A stretch of 26,702 nucleotides of DNA, from positions 1 to 26,702 of the forward strand of contig JAZNUH010000022.1 in NCBI GenBank assembly GCA_045592225.1, read 5' to 3'. The translations under genes and the position numbers were made by a program. Position 1 is the stretch's first letter. Every line of letters begins with the position of its first letter. The DNA comes from JAZNUH01 sp045592225. GTDB lineage: Bacteria > Bacillota > Clostridia > UMGS1883 > UMGS1540. Shown one piece after another: positions 1-6,716 of this stretch. Below the pieces are notes generated by a model, which ran no database searches, was not told the DNA's origin, and was given only the letters and a program-made list of their open reading frames with translations.

Positions 1-22
1 GTGTGTTTTTTATTCCAGAATA

Positions 23-52
23 TTTACAAAAATAATACTTTTATGATATAAT
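23..52 (+). promoter_or_regulatory. Promoter of LOG-family gene
   Basis: TTTACA at 23-28 and TATAAT at 47-52 with an 18-nt spacer form a good housekeeping sigma promoter. It lies 43 nt before the first start codon. Confidence 0.6.
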
Positions 53-95
53 GCATAATATAGTAAGAGTGAATTTAGTATAAAGGAATGATTTT

Positions 96-677
96 ATGAA
101 AATATGTGTATACGGTGCTTCGTCATCGGCAATTGATAAGGATTATATTGAAAAGGTAGAGGCTTTGGGTAAGCAGCTTGCCGAGCGCGGTCATTCGCTG
201 GTATTCGGTGCAGGCACAGAAGGTCTTATGGGCGCTGTTGCCCGCGGAGTACATGCGGCAGGCGGCCACGTAACAGGTGTTATCCCCCAGTTTTTCCTTG
301 ATAATTCCGCAGAGGTGCTCTACCCCGACTGCGATACCTTGTATAAAACAGAAACAATGCGTGAGCGCAAGCAGATTATGGAAGACAATGCCGACGCATT
401 TATTATGGTGCCCGGCGGCATAGGCACATACGAGGAATTTTTTGAAATAATGACCTTAAAGCAGCTCCACCGCCATAATAAAGCAATAGGGATTTATAAC
501 ATCAACGGCTTTTTCACCGACATTTATGAGGTTATGGAAAATGCGGTGAATAAAAAATTTATGAAAGAAAAATGCCTTAAGCTCTTCTTTATGACCGAGG
601 ACACAGAAAAGCTTTGGGAATACATTGAAGGTCCTCAGGCAGAGCTTGATGACTTAAGCGAGCTTAAAAGAAACTAA
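96..677 (+). CDS. LOG family protein (cytokinin riboside 5'-monophosphate phosphoribohydrolase-like)
   Basis: A 193-residue cytosolic Rossmann-fold protein of the LOG family (TIGR00730, lysine-decarboxylase-like). Characterised relatives cleave the N-glycosidic bond of nucleoside 5'-monophosphates to release ribose 5-phosphate and the base; the bacterial substrate is usually AMP or unknown. The diagnostic PGGxGTxxE motif is intact at residues 106-114 (PGGIGTYEE). The upstream arginine/lysine segment MRERKQIM at about 88-95 and the N-terminal CVYGASS phosphate loop are also present, and the length is normal. AAGGA sits 8 nt before the ATG. It is monocistronic: it has its own promoter and is followed directly by a strong terminator. 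The old lysine decarboxylase label for this family should not be used. Confidence 0.9.
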   Translation: MKICVYGASSSAIDKDYIEKVEALGKQLAERGHSLVFGAGTEGLMGAVARGVHAAGGHVTGVIPQFFLDNSAEVLYPDCDTLYKTETMRERKQIMEDNADAFIMVPGGIGTYEEFFEIMTLKQLHRHNKAIGIYNINGFFTDIYEVMENAVNKKFMKEKCLKLFFMTEDTEKLWEYIEGPQAELDDLSELKRN

Positions 678-712
678 AACAAGGGCAGTCCCTTTGGGAT
701 TGCCCTTGTTTT
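677..712 (+). terminator. Intrinsic terminator after LOG gene
   Basis: AAAACAAGGGCA pairs with TGCCCTTGTTTT around an inner TCCC/GGGA stem with a 3-nt loop. The A-rich and T-rich flanks make it usable in both directions. Confidence 0.85.
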
Positions 713-756
713 GTGATAAATTTCTCGGCTTTTTTCACAAATTTTTGCCAAAGCAC

Positions 757-785
757 TTGAAAGTTTTTAAGTTTTGTTATATCAT
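757..785 (+). promoter_or_regulatory. Probable promoter of the foldase lipoprotein gene
   Basis: TTGAAA (757-762) and TATCAT (780-785) are separated by 17 nt, 33 nt upstream of the start codon. The -10 is imperfect. Confidence 0.45.
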
Positions 786-818
786 ATAAATATTAATTTG
801 ATATAAAGGGGAATTATC

Positions 819-1874
819 ATGAAAAAATTTAAATTTATTTGCGTAGCTATGGCACTTCTTATGATGCTTACAGCATGCAGCAACATTGTCGACGTAACCG
901 AAATGGCTACTCTTGGTGACGCAAAGGTATTAAAGAGTGAATTCAACTTCTACCTGCTCAACGCAAAGAGCACAATTTCACAGGCACTTTCCGCACAGGG
1001 TATTACTCTTGCAACAAGTGAAGACTGGCAGAACAATGAATACGAAGGCGTTCCCGCTGCACAGGCAGCAAAGGACGAAGCTGTAAAGCTGCTCCGTAAT
1101 ACAATGGTATGGGAAGCTAAGGGTAAGGAAGCTGGCTTTGCACTTGATGCAGAAGCCAAGGCAGAAGTAGAAACAGAGAGAAATTCTCTTATCGAAAGCG
1201 TTGGCGGACGTTATGCTTACGAAGAATTCTTTACATCCGAGGGTGTTAATCCTTCCGACCTGTCTGCTATTTTGGAAAGATCCATTTATGCAAGCAAGTA
1301 TCAGGAAAAATATATGGAAGAACATGCCGACGAGCTTACAACCACACCCGAAGACATTCAGGCAACATATGCTTCCGACTACAGAACAGTTAAGCACATT
1401 CTCATAAGCAATCAGGCTCCCGAGGGTGTTGACCCCGCCGCTGAAGACCAGCCTGCAGATTATGATGCAGTTGCAAAGGGCACAGCGGATGACCTGTACA
1501 AGCAGCTCAAAGATGGTGCAGACTTTGACAAGCTTATGAACGAGCATTCGGATGACGGCAGAGATGAAGAAGGCAACCTCTACTCCACATCCTACACAAT
1601 GGCACAGGACGGCTCTATGGTTAAAGAATTTGAAGATGCAGCATTTGCACTTGAAATCGGCGAAATCTCCGAGCCTGTACAGACAACATACGGTTACCAC
1701 ATTTTAACCCGTGTTGAAAATCCCACATCCGGCGAAGACTATGATGCCGCACTTCAGAAGGTTGAAGCTTCCGCACAGAGCGACAAGCTGGACAAGCTGG
1801 TTGAAATCTGGGCAGAAGAGCTCGGCTTTAAGACAAACGAAAAGGTTATTTCCAAAATAAAGATAGGCGCATAA
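819..1874 (+). CDS. Peptidylprolyl isomerase lipoprotein (PrsA/SurA-like foldase)
   Basis: A 351-residue exported lipoprotein with a parvulin-type PPIase domain. It should be tethered outside the cell membrane and assist folding of secreted proteins. The N-terminus is basic and hydrophobic with a lipobox LTAC, giving a lipidated Cys20. Residues about 35-180 resemble the SurA-N/trigger-factor-like helical chaperone region. The rotamase domain covers about 191-305, with the usual VKHIL start, an FDKLMNEHSDD segment, and the family-typical SEPVQTTYGYHIL strand near its end. The start has AGGGG 7 nt upstream. It precedes yebC and is separated from it by a hairpin, so partial co-transcription is possible. 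PrsA is the nearest well-known family, but the overall sequence is not close enough to name the gene. Confidence 0.87.
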   Translation: MKKFKFICVAMALLMMLTACSNIVDVTEMATLGDAKVLKSEFNFYLLNAKSTISQALSAQGITLATSEDWQNNEYEGVPAAQAAKDEAVKLLRNTMVWEAKGKEAGFALDAEAKAEVETERNSLIESVGGRYAYEEFFTSEGVNPSDLSAILERSIYASKYQEKYMEEHADELTTTPEDIQATYASDYRTVKHILISNQAPEGVDPAAEDQPADYDAVAKGTADDLYKQLKDGADFDKLMNEHSDDGRDEEGNLYSTSYTMAQDGSMVKEFEDAAFALEIGEISEPVQTTYGYHILTRVENPTSGEDYDAALQKVEASAQSDKLDKLVEIWAEELGFKTNEKVISKIKIGA

Positions 1875-1890
1875 TTAATTTAAAAATACT

Positions 1891-1919
1891 GTAAAGTGGG
1901 GATTACCCACTTTACTTTT
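1891..1919 (+). terminator. Hairpin between foldase gene and yebC
   Basis: GTAAAGTGGG (1891-1900) pairs perfectly with CCCACTTTAC (1906-1915), followed by a short TTTT that runs into the yebC ribosome site GGGAGG. It looks like an attenuating or partial terminator. A role in exposing or hiding the ribosome site is also possible. Confidence 0.6.
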
Positions 1920-1930
1920 GGGAGGATAAT

Positions 1931-2656
1931 ATGTCAGGACATTCTAAATGGAGCAATATCAAGCACAAAAAAGAAAAGAGTGATTCTCAGCGCGCCAAGG
2001 TGTTTACCAAAATCGGCAGAGAAATCACAGTTGTAGTTAAGGCTGGCGGAGCCGACCCCGACTCCAACTCCAAGCTTAAAGACGTTATTGCAAAGGCACG
2101 TGCAAACAATATGCCTAACGATAACATTAACCGTTGTATTAAAAAGGCTGCAGGCGATATGTCTGCAGACAACTACGAAGAAATTGTTTACGAAGGCTAC
2201 GGTCCCGCAGGTGTAGCTGTTATTGTTGAAACACTTACAGATAACAGAAACCGTACCGCAGGTGATATGCGCCACTACTTTGACAAGTACGGCGGCAACC
2301 TGGGTCAGTCAGGCTGTGTAACCTTTATGTTCGACCAGAAGGGCATTATCCTTATTGATAAGGAAGGCGCAGACGAGGACGAATGTATGATGGCGGCACT
2401 TGATGCAGGGGCAGACGATTTCAGTGCAGAGGACGAATATTTTGAAATCAGCACCGCACCTAACGATATGGGTAAGGTGAGAGATGCTCTTGAAGGCAGC
2501 TTTAAAATTGAGTCTGCTGAGGTTATGAGAATACCTCAGACAAGCGTTACTCTTACAGATGAGCTTGATCTTAAGAATATGAATAAGCTTATTGAAATGC
2601 TTGAAGACAATGACGACGTGCAGAATGTATGGCACAACTGGGAAGAGGCGGAATAA
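1931..2656 (+). CDS. yebC: YebC/PmpR (TACO1-like) family regulator
   Basis: A 241-residue cytosolic protein of the YebC/PmpR family (TACO1 homologs). Members have been described as transcription regulators and, for some bacterial and mitochondrial members, as translation factors acting at polyproline stalls. The N-terminus MSGHSKWSNIKHKKEKSD is the family signature, followed by RAKVFTKIGREI and the conserved segments YEGYGPAGVAVIVE and TDNRNRTAGDMRHYF. Length is standard. GGGAGG lies about 6 nt before ATG. Immediately after its stop codon begins a tandem array of structured repeats, whose first unit contains the first candidate terminator for this gene. Confidence 0.95.
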   Translation: MSGHSKWSNIKHKKEKSDSQRAKVFTKIGREITVVVKAGGADPDSNSKLKDVIAKARANNMPNDNINRCIKKAAGDMSADNYEEIVYEGYGPAGVAVIVETLTDNRNRTAGDMRHYFDKYGGNLGQSGCVTFMFDQKGIILIDKEGADEDECMMAALDAGADDFSAEDEYFEISTAPNDMGKVRDALEGSFKIESAEVMRIPQTSVTLTDELDLKNMNKLIEMLEDNDDVQNVWHNWEEAE

Positions 2657-2658
2657 GC

Positions 2659-2907
2659 GGGACGTAAAAATTGCACAGACCGCAAAAAGAAGATATGTGA
2701 CTTTAACTACACTCTTCAAATGATACTGATTACAAAATAAAGAGGCTCTACTTTTATAAGAACAAACCCGTAAAAACGGGTTTGTTTTTTATTGTATCCT
2801 TTTTGCTATAAACGAACTTCACCTCTCGCTGTACCTTTGTACAGCTTCGGGTAACCCTTCGGTTCAGTTCGTTTATTCTGCACTAATTTTTCCTGTCCCT
2901 TACTGGC
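2659..2907 (+). repeat. Tandem structured repeat, unit 1 (yebC 3' region)
   Basis: The unit begins with GGGACGTAAAAA, then CAGACCGCAAAAAG. It continues with an imperfect GAAGA/TCTTC stem, a terminator-like hairpin (2761-2790), and a branched stem closed by ATAAACGAACT (2808-2818) and AGTTCGTTTAT (2866-2876) that encloses the GCTGTAC/GTACAGC hairpin. It ends with a tail TTCTGCACTAATTTTTCCTG. No credible protein is encoded. Confidence 0.8.
2761..2790 (+). terminator. Terminator hairpin in repeat unit 1
   Basis: AACAAACCCG pairs with CGGGTTTGTT around loop TAAAAA, followed by TTTT. It is probably the functional terminator of yebC. Confidence 0.8.
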
Positions 2908-3141
2908 GGAATGTAAAAAAGACACAGAACGCAAAAAAGGATATTGTTTCAGTATCCATTTATAAAATAATAGTGCAAATAAAAAACTGACAGGGTTTAC
3001 TGTCAGAGGAACAAGTCCGTAAAAACGGACTTGTTTTTTCTTTCTTTTTTGCTCTCCGCCAACACAACCGTCGATATACCTCGTATAATCGGCGGTTGTG
3101 TTGACGGATTCTGCACTAATTTTCCCTGTCCCTTACCCGGT
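2908..3141 (+). repeat. Tandem structured repeat, unit 2
   Basis: The order is the same as in unit 1: GGAATGTAAAAA, CAGAACGCAAAA, hairpin GGATATTG/CAGTATCC (2939-2957), hairpin CTGACAG/CTGTCAG (2987-3006), terminator-like hairpin, a long stem (3055-3108; one mismatch in 16 pairs), and the tail CTGCACTAATTTTCCCTG. Stems are kept although their sequences differ from unit 1. Confidence 0.8.
3010..3039 (+). terminator. Terminator-like hairpin in repeat unit 2
   Basis: AACAAGTCCG pairs with CGGACTTGTT around the same TAAAAA loop as in unit 1, with a T tail. Two stem base pairs differ from unit 1 and both sides have changed together. Confidence 0.75.
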
Positions 3142-3451
3142 GGAATGTAAAAATCCCCCGGAACGCAAAAGACGGAGAATACATAAATGCATTTTTCAAT
3201 TAAACTGCAAACAAAAATTTATAGGCTTTTAAACTTTATAGAGACAAACCGCAAAGCGGTTTGTTCTTTTTTTGTCTTTTGCTACCCGCGAACTTCACCT
3301 TCGGCATATCACACATATAGCCGGCGGTGCTACCCTTTCGGGCTCTGTTTGTCCGTTCTGTGCCATTTTTCCTATTTCCTGAATAGAAAGAACTTTTGCC
3401 CTTCGGGTTCTGTTCGTTCATTCTGCACTAATTTTCCCTATCCCTTCTCAC
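3142..3451 (+). repeat. Tandem structured repeat, unit 3 (longer, with an internal duplication)
   Basis: Begins GGAATGTAAAAA then GGAACGCAAAA and keeps the terminator hairpin and the GAACTTCACC stem region. The tail motif occurs twice, once degenerate near 3354 and once at 3421-3447, which accounts for the extra length. Confidence 0.7.
3244..3273 (+). terminator. Terminator-like hairpin in repeat unit 3
   Basis: ACAAACCGC pairs with GCGGTTTGT around AAA, followed by TCTTTTTTT. It occupies the same place as the hairpins of units 1 and 2, with a different stem sequence. Confidence 0.75.
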
Positions 3452-3483
3452 GGGACGTAAAACTTCGCTCTCATTCTCTGTAG
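3452..3483 (+). repeat. Partial fourth unit of the tandem repeat
   Basis: GGGACGTAAAAC repeats the first 11 bases of unit 1; the similarity is then lost before the hairpin at 3484. Confidence 0.5.
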
Positions 3484-3505
3484 GGAACGACCTGTGTGTC
3501 GTTCC
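3484..3505. repeat. Short palindromic REP-like hairpin
   Basis: GGAACGAC and GTCGTTCC are perfect inverted arms around CTGTGT. Palindromes of this kind (GTAGGG followed by an inverted pair) are common dispersed repeats in clostridial genomes. Confidence 0.5.
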
Positions 3506-3556
3506 GACAAGCAAGGCAACGTGGCTCTCCCCTTGTGTTCACCTGTCTGAAACGAT

Positions 3557-3584
3557 ACCAAAAAATGTACGTCCCCAATTGGCT
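3557..3584 (-). repeat. Interspersed repeat, type 1 copy a
   Basis: A 28-bp sequence containing AAAAAATGTACGTCCCCAAT is repeated identically at 5984-6011. It resembles the reverse complement of the GTGCCATTTAGGGACGTACC end of the type 2 repeats, so it is probably a shortened, inverted copy. Confidence 0.75.
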
Positions 3585-3606
3585 CGTCCCCAAACGGCTC
3601 ACTGAT

Positions 3607-3924
3607 TCACCAATCAACGTTTACCCTTGTAAACACTCCTCTGTTATCCCTTGAAGTCATGTCAATCGACCATGTAGCTTTATTTCCGTTTTCTCCATCA
3701 AAATACATATAATATGTTCTTGTCAAGGGATTATACATGGTTGCGCACGGAGTAATCTTGTTGTCATAATTCTTCAATCTCATAAATTGTACTGCCTGGT
3801 TCTCCGCCTGATTAAAAATTTTTCGGTCTTCCGCATATCTGCTAATCAACACAAACGCCACGATAATCAATAGAATTAAAATAAATCCCGACACATACTT
3901 AAGCATTTTTCTACTGCCTGTCAT
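3607..3924 (-). CDS. Small single-pass membrane protein of unknown function
   Basis: A 105-residue protein that I do not recognise. A short basic N-terminus (MTGSRKMLK) is followed by a single strongly hydrophobic segment at about 8-28, so the rest is probably outside the membrane. The remainder contains a tyrosine-rich strand region (TRTYYMYFDGENG) and ends in VNVDW. GGGAGGGG lies 6 nt before the ATG, which supports translation. The gene is bracketed by interspersed repeats, 22 bp beyond its stop and about 70 bp upstream, and is oriented like all the other small genes of this stretch. Such isolated anchored proteins are often accessory. Confidence 0.7.
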   Translation of the reverse strand: MTGSRKMLKYVSGFILILLIIVAFVLISRYAEDRKIFNQAENQAVQFMRLKNYDNKITPCATMYNPLTRTYYMYFDGENGNKATWSIDMTSRDNRGVFTRVNVDW

Positions 3925-3994
3925 GCATACCCCTCCCAGTTAAAAATACTGATGGTATTGCAGATGGTATATGCGCTACACCTGCATCGTCTAT

Positions 3995-4071
3995 GTGCCA
4001 TTTAGGAACGTACCTTTTTTTGCTCAATTGGCTTTTGCAATTGGCTTAACACAACAGAACCGTCCCCCTGT
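3995..4071 (-). repeat. Interspersed repeat, type 2 copy a
   Basis: About 77 bp from GTGCCATTTAGG through GAACCGTCCCCCTGT. It is nearly identical to 5292-5368 and has imperfect inverted ends (GGGGGACG against CGTTCC on the minus strand) and an inner AATTG/CAATT pair. It ends at the stop codon of the 4071-4640 gene. Confidence 0.8.
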
Positions 4072-4640
4072 CACGCCTTTGTTTCGAAAAATTTTTCGTC
4101 TTGGTTGGCTTCCAGGCTTATAGTTGTTCCGTCTTTGAATTGCAGCTGTACCCTATACAGCTTGCTATATGCGTCTTGGTGAAGAATCAGTGTTGTTGTA
4201 TCATCTATATAATACACCGGCATCATAATATAAGCCAAACGCCAATAATGAGGATTCCCAACTCTCTTATATATTTCCTTCATATCCATATCTTTTTCCA
4301 GGAAGTAAAAATGTTCTATACTGCGTCTCTTACCCTCAGGGTTTACATTTGCTATTATATCATTCTCCGGGTTCTTTGAAAATATTTCAACCTTTTCTTC
4401 CTGCTCGTTCCATACAACCTCACAATTGATTTTTTCACACCATTCGCGTAGTGGGACATACGTCCTGTTGTCTATAGACATAACAGGGGCACTCAGTTTA
4501 ACCACTGTATCATCTATACAAACAGTATGCTCAACCTTTTGTGCCGTATGATGTTTTTCTACCGCCCCAACTCCAATTCCTGTGCTCAATACAGCTAAAA
4601 CAAGTACCATTATAATAAAACTATTTTTCCGTTTCCTCAT
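4071..4640 (-). CDS. Secreted protein with copper-amine-oxidase N-terminal-like domain (paralog 1)
   Basis: A 189-residue exported protein when started at MRKRKNSFII. This start overlaps the end of the upstream paralog by 20 bp and has AAGGA 11 nt before it; the longer frame has an unlikely N-terminus. The signal or anchor helix covers about residues 8-27. Residues about 40-85 form a single copper amine oxidase N-terminal-like unit (PF07833 type) with the hallmark IDNRTYVPLREW and VWNEQEEKVEI. This domain is a common extracellular or cell-wall module in Clostridia and is not itself an oxidase. The C-terminal half (about 105-189) is unassigned but alignable with the neighbour. The two genes probably form a translationally coupled duplication. 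Confidence 0.8.
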   Translation of the reverse strand: MRKRKNSFIIMVLVLAVLSTGIGVGAVEKHHTAQKVEHTVCIDDTVVKLSAPVMSIDNRTYVPLREWCEKINCEVVWNEQEEKVEIFSKNPENDIIANVNPEGKRRSIEHFYFLEKDMDMKEIYKRVGNPHYWRLAYIMMPVYYIDDTTTLILHQDAYSKLYRVQLQFKDGTTISLEANQDEKFFETKA

Positions 4641-5223
4641 ACTCAGCCAATTCCTTTCTTGGATAGATACAGATTTTATTATACAAATCAAAATGCAAGG
4701 TAACCTGTGTCCCATCGGGCAATATATAATAAACATTGGTAACCTTATCTGTATCACTGTTCATAATCATTATTTTAGAGTTGTCTTCCAAATAATACAC
4801 TCCACTTATGTGTCCTGAACCCTCCCACACATCAGGAGGACCCAACTTTGTGTATACATCCGCTATATTCATTTCCTTATTTAAAAATGCAAAGTCTGCC
4901 AAGCGGTATTTTCTTTCGGTATCAAACGGAATTATTGTTTCGCCTTCTTTTGCGCTGATTTCAACCTTTTTTTCCGCTTCATTCCAATTTACTTCACAAT
5001 TGATTTCTTCGCACCATTCGCGCAACGGAACATACGTCCTGTTGTCTATAGACATAATAGGTAAATCAAAGTCGATAAAGGTGTCGTTAACAAATACATC
5101 ATAAAATACCTTTTGTGCTATATACTCCTCCCCCACTGCGCAAACTGTAATTCCTACAATCAGCGTAAGTAGTATGACTGTCGCTATAGCTAAAGCAATT
5201 GTATTTCTTCTGTTTCTTTTCAT
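4621..5223 (-). CDS. Secreted protein with copper-amine-oxidase N-terminal-like domain (paralog 2)
   Basis: A 200-residue protein and the first gene of the tandem pair. Its N-terminus MKRNRRNTIALAIATVILL is a signal or anchor segment. The copper amine oxidase N-terminal-like unit shows IDNRTYVPLREWCEEINCEV and NWNEAEKKVEI, nearly the same as paralog 1. The DNA around this motif is also nearly identical in the two genes (about 4438-4488 against 5009-5060), so the duplication looks recent or gene-converted. The C-terminal half contains the segment YTKLGPPDVWEGSG, matching YKRVGNPHYW in the paralog. AAGGAG lies 10 nt before ATG. Function is unknown; a surface role is inferred from export and domain type. 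Confidence 0.82.
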   Translation of the reverse strand: MKRNRRNTIALAIATVILLTLIVGITVCAVGEEYIAQKVFYDVFVNDTFIDFDLPIMSIDNRTYVPLREWCEEINCEVNWNEAEKKVEISAKEGETIIPFDTERKYRLADFAFLNKEMNIADVYTKLGPPDVWEGSGHISGVYYLEDNSKIMIMNSDTDKVTNVYYILPDGTQVTLHFDLYNKICIYPRKELAEYEETEK

Positions 5224-5291
5224 ATCCTAATCACTCCTTAATTAAATCCATATTATCTTTTGGTCCAACATAATAGTAACCCACCAAAATC

Positions 5292-5368
5292 GTGCCATTT
5301 AGGGACGTACCTTTTTTTGCTCAATTGGCTTTTGCAATTAGCTTAACACAACAGAACCGTCCCCCTGT
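5292..5368 (-). repeat. Interspersed repeat, type 2 copy b
   Basis: GTGCCATTTAGGGACGTACC at the left end and GAACCGTCCCCCTGT at the right end; it differs from the copy at 3995-4071 by only a few bases. It lies between the CuAO-N pair and the next gene. Confidence 0.8.
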
Positions 5369-5387
5369 GTTTGGATTGGCAGACACT

Positions 5388-5831
5388 TCACTGTGTTGGT
5401 GTTGGAAATATCATATGTACCAGGTGGGTGTATTTGTAATGCCACAGCGTATAGCTCTTTCCTTTTTCCACCTCTTTGTATGGAAACAATGTTAGTGGAA
5501 CATAGTAACCTTGGCCGTCAATCATAACAGTATATGTACCATCGGAGGCCTTGCGCGAGGGTGGACTTACTGTGGTTACTATACCTTCTGCCTTATGCAC
5601 ATTAGGTGCATCAAGTATATCTAAAACCGGTGTAGCTGCGTACCATAGTGCCAGAAGCATCAATAATACAGGCAAAACTCTACTGTATAATGTCTTCCCC
5701 CATATGTATTTCATTGTTTTTCCTGTCTTAGTGTCCCTGCCACCCCACATCCTGGTAGTAATAATTATAAAAATCACGAGGACAAACACACCTACGCACA
5801 ACCTTTTAATCAAATAAGAGTGGATAATCAT
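5388..5831 (-). CDS. Small two-helix membrane protein of unknown function
   Basis: A 147-residue protein, unrecognised. I place the start at the ATG reading MIIHSYLIKRL because GGGAGG is 7 nt upstream; the longer frame begins inside an interspersed repeat. Two membrane helices are visible at about 7-25 and 51-70, separated by a basic loop (RDTKTGKTMK). The C-terminal 75 residues are soluble and rich in beta-type residues (GTYTVMIDGQGYYVPLTLF), suggesting a small barrel or sandwich outside the membrane; this may be a DUF3592-like module, but I cannot confirm it. Interspersed repeats lie on both sides. Confidence 0.7.
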   Translation of the reverse strand: MIIHSYLIKRLCVGVFVLVIFIIITTRMWGGRDTKTGKTMKYIWGKTLYSRVLPVLLMLLALWYAATPVLDILDAPNVHKAEGIVTTVSPPSRKASDGTYTVMIDGQGYYVPLTLFPYKEVEKGKSYTLWHYKYTHLVHMIFPTPTQ

Positions 5832-5854
5832 TTCCCTACCTCCCACCAAACTGC

Positions 5855-5885
5855 GTGCCATTTAGGGACGTACCTTTTTTGGCTC
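5855..5885 (-). repeat. Interspersed repeat, type 2 copy c (truncated)
   Basis: GTGCCATTTAGGGACGTACC followed by TTTTTTGGCTC matches the left 30 bp of the other type 2 copies, then diverges. Confidence 0.75.
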
Positions 5886-5983
5886 ATTTCCTCCGCTTTG
5901 GCTATAGCTTCGCGATGTTCTGCTCATTCTACCACCTCTTATGCCGAGTATGCCATATCTCTTTTTAGTTGTCAATGAATTGT

Positions 5984-6011
5984 ACCAAAAAATGTACGTC
6001 CCCAATTGGCT
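5984..6011 (-). repeat. Interspersed repeat, type 1 copy b
   Basis: Identical over 28 bp to 3557-3584. It sits directly after the stop of the DUF4279 gene, as copy a sits after the stop of the 3607 gene. Confidence 0.75.
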
Positions 6012-6021
6012 TCTGTCTTCA

Positions 6022-6420
6022 TTAGGTAAAATCGATACCAAACTCTGCTTGAATTTCTACAACAAATTCCAAAAATTCTTTTTCGAAATAAACCGCAGGC
6101 ACAACATCGAAATAGTCTTTTATGACAAAAAGAAATTCACAGTTTGCGTCATACTGTTTACATATATTTTTTATCGTTTGTTTTTTTTTCGAAATCATCT
6201 CCATTATTTTACTAAGTTGAACATTGATGTCTTCAGAAACTTCATATCCGGTAGAAAGTATCCAGTAATCCTCTGCAAACTCTTTAAAAGCAAAACTCTC
6301 CTTTGTTCTAGTCTCGGTTGCAACAATACCCATTCGGCTATTAATGACACTAAAATCCAATTTGATAGCATGGAAAAAGAATTCAACCTTAACCGCACTA
6401 CTTATAATATCCTGTTGCAA
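6022..6420 (-). CDS. DUF4279 domain-containing protein
   Basis: A 132-residue cytosolic protein that fits the DUF4279 family: an N-terminal strand pair, a central YWILSTGYEVSEDINVQLSK segment, a helical stretch of lysines, and a C-terminal VVPAVYFEKEFLEFVVEIQAEFGIDF. DUF4279 proteins are of unknown biochemical function and are common in polymorphic-toxin and other accessory loci, where some may act as immunity proteins. I place the start at a TTG (6418-6420) because GGAGG lies exactly 8 nt before it; an in-frame GTG three codons earlier overlaps that same GGAGG and cannot use it. No partner toxin gene is seen nearby. Confidence 0.72.
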   Translation of the reverse strand: MQQDIISSAVKVEFFFHAIKLDFSVINSRMGIVATETRTKESFAFKEFAEDYWILSTGYEVSEDINVQLSKIMEMISKKKQTIKNICKQYDANCEFLFVIKDYFDVVPAVYFEKEFLEFVVEIQAEFGIDFT

Positions 6421-6438
6421 TTGTTGCACCTCCTTTTT

Positions 6439-6534
6439 TTACACTTTCCAAAAAGATCTCATTTGTGTTTTTGTCAATTTTAAAGACAATGGGACGGTTC
6501 TATTGTCTTTGCCCTTGGTTACTATGTAACTCAT
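6439..6534 (-). CDS. Possible 31-residue small ORF upstream of the DUF4279 gene
   Basis: ATG at 6534 opens a 31-codon frame (begins MSYIVTKGKDNRTVPLSLKL) that ends just before the DUF4279 ribosome site. GGAGG is present but about 12 nt from the ATG, which is long. Part of the frame is a fragment of the GGGACGGTTCT-type repeat. It may be a leader peptide, a remnant or chance. Confidence 0.25.
   Translation of the reverse strand: MSYIVTKGKDNRTVPLSLKLTKTQMRSFWKV
6485..6507. repeat. Interspersed repeat fragment with hairpin
   Basis: GACAAT and ATTGTC form arms around GGGACGGTTCT, which matches the GAACCGTCCC end of the type 2 repeats in inverse orientation. Confidence 0.6.
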
Positions 6535-6570
6535 TGGCGATACACCCCTCCCTATTTTAAAAATACACAA

Positions 6571-6592
6571 AAGGACGCCGTATGGCGTCCTT
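6571..6592 (-). terminator. Terminator after the small gene downstream of feoAB
   Basis: AAGGACGCC and GGCGTCCTT pair around a 4-nt loop; on the minus strand the hairpin is followed by TTTTGTGTATTTTT. It begins 4 nt after the stop of the 29-codon frame. Confidence 0.7.
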
Positions 6593-6596
6593 CAAA

Positions 6597-6686
6597 TCAA
6601 AATTGCAGACAGATATTACCTCCGGGCAAATTCTTTTGCCCGAAATTTATGCCACTATACATAAACTGGACAGCTGTCTTTTTCAC
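6597..6686 (-). CDS. Putative 29-residue small protein downstream of feoAB
   Basis: A GTG-initiated frame of 29 codons (starting VKKTAVQFMYSGINFGQKN, one Cys near the end) with AGGAGG exactly 8 nt upstream. It has its own strong promoter at 6717-6745 and a terminator right after the stop codon, giving a compact unit of about 140 nt. Inside the frame, CGGGCAAA and TTTGCCCG (6623-6642) form a hairpin, so the transcript could also be a structured small RNA. I recognise no family. The product is neither clearly membrane-spanning nor a typical secreted peptide. Confidence 0.45.
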   Translation of the reverse strand: MKKTAVQFMYSGINFGQKNLPGGNICLQF

Positions 6687-6716
6687 GGAAAATTCCTCCT
6701 GTGATTTGTTAGGTTC

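Noticed and set aside
978..1700. 240-codon minus-strand frame inside the foldase gene
   Set aside because: Antisense shadow of a well-supported lipoprotein gene; Cys-rich low-complexity translation, no ribosome site.
3187..3483. 98-codon plus-strand frame in the repeat region
   Set aside because: Translates hairpin repeat units 3 and 4; composition is repeat-driven and no ribosome site is present.
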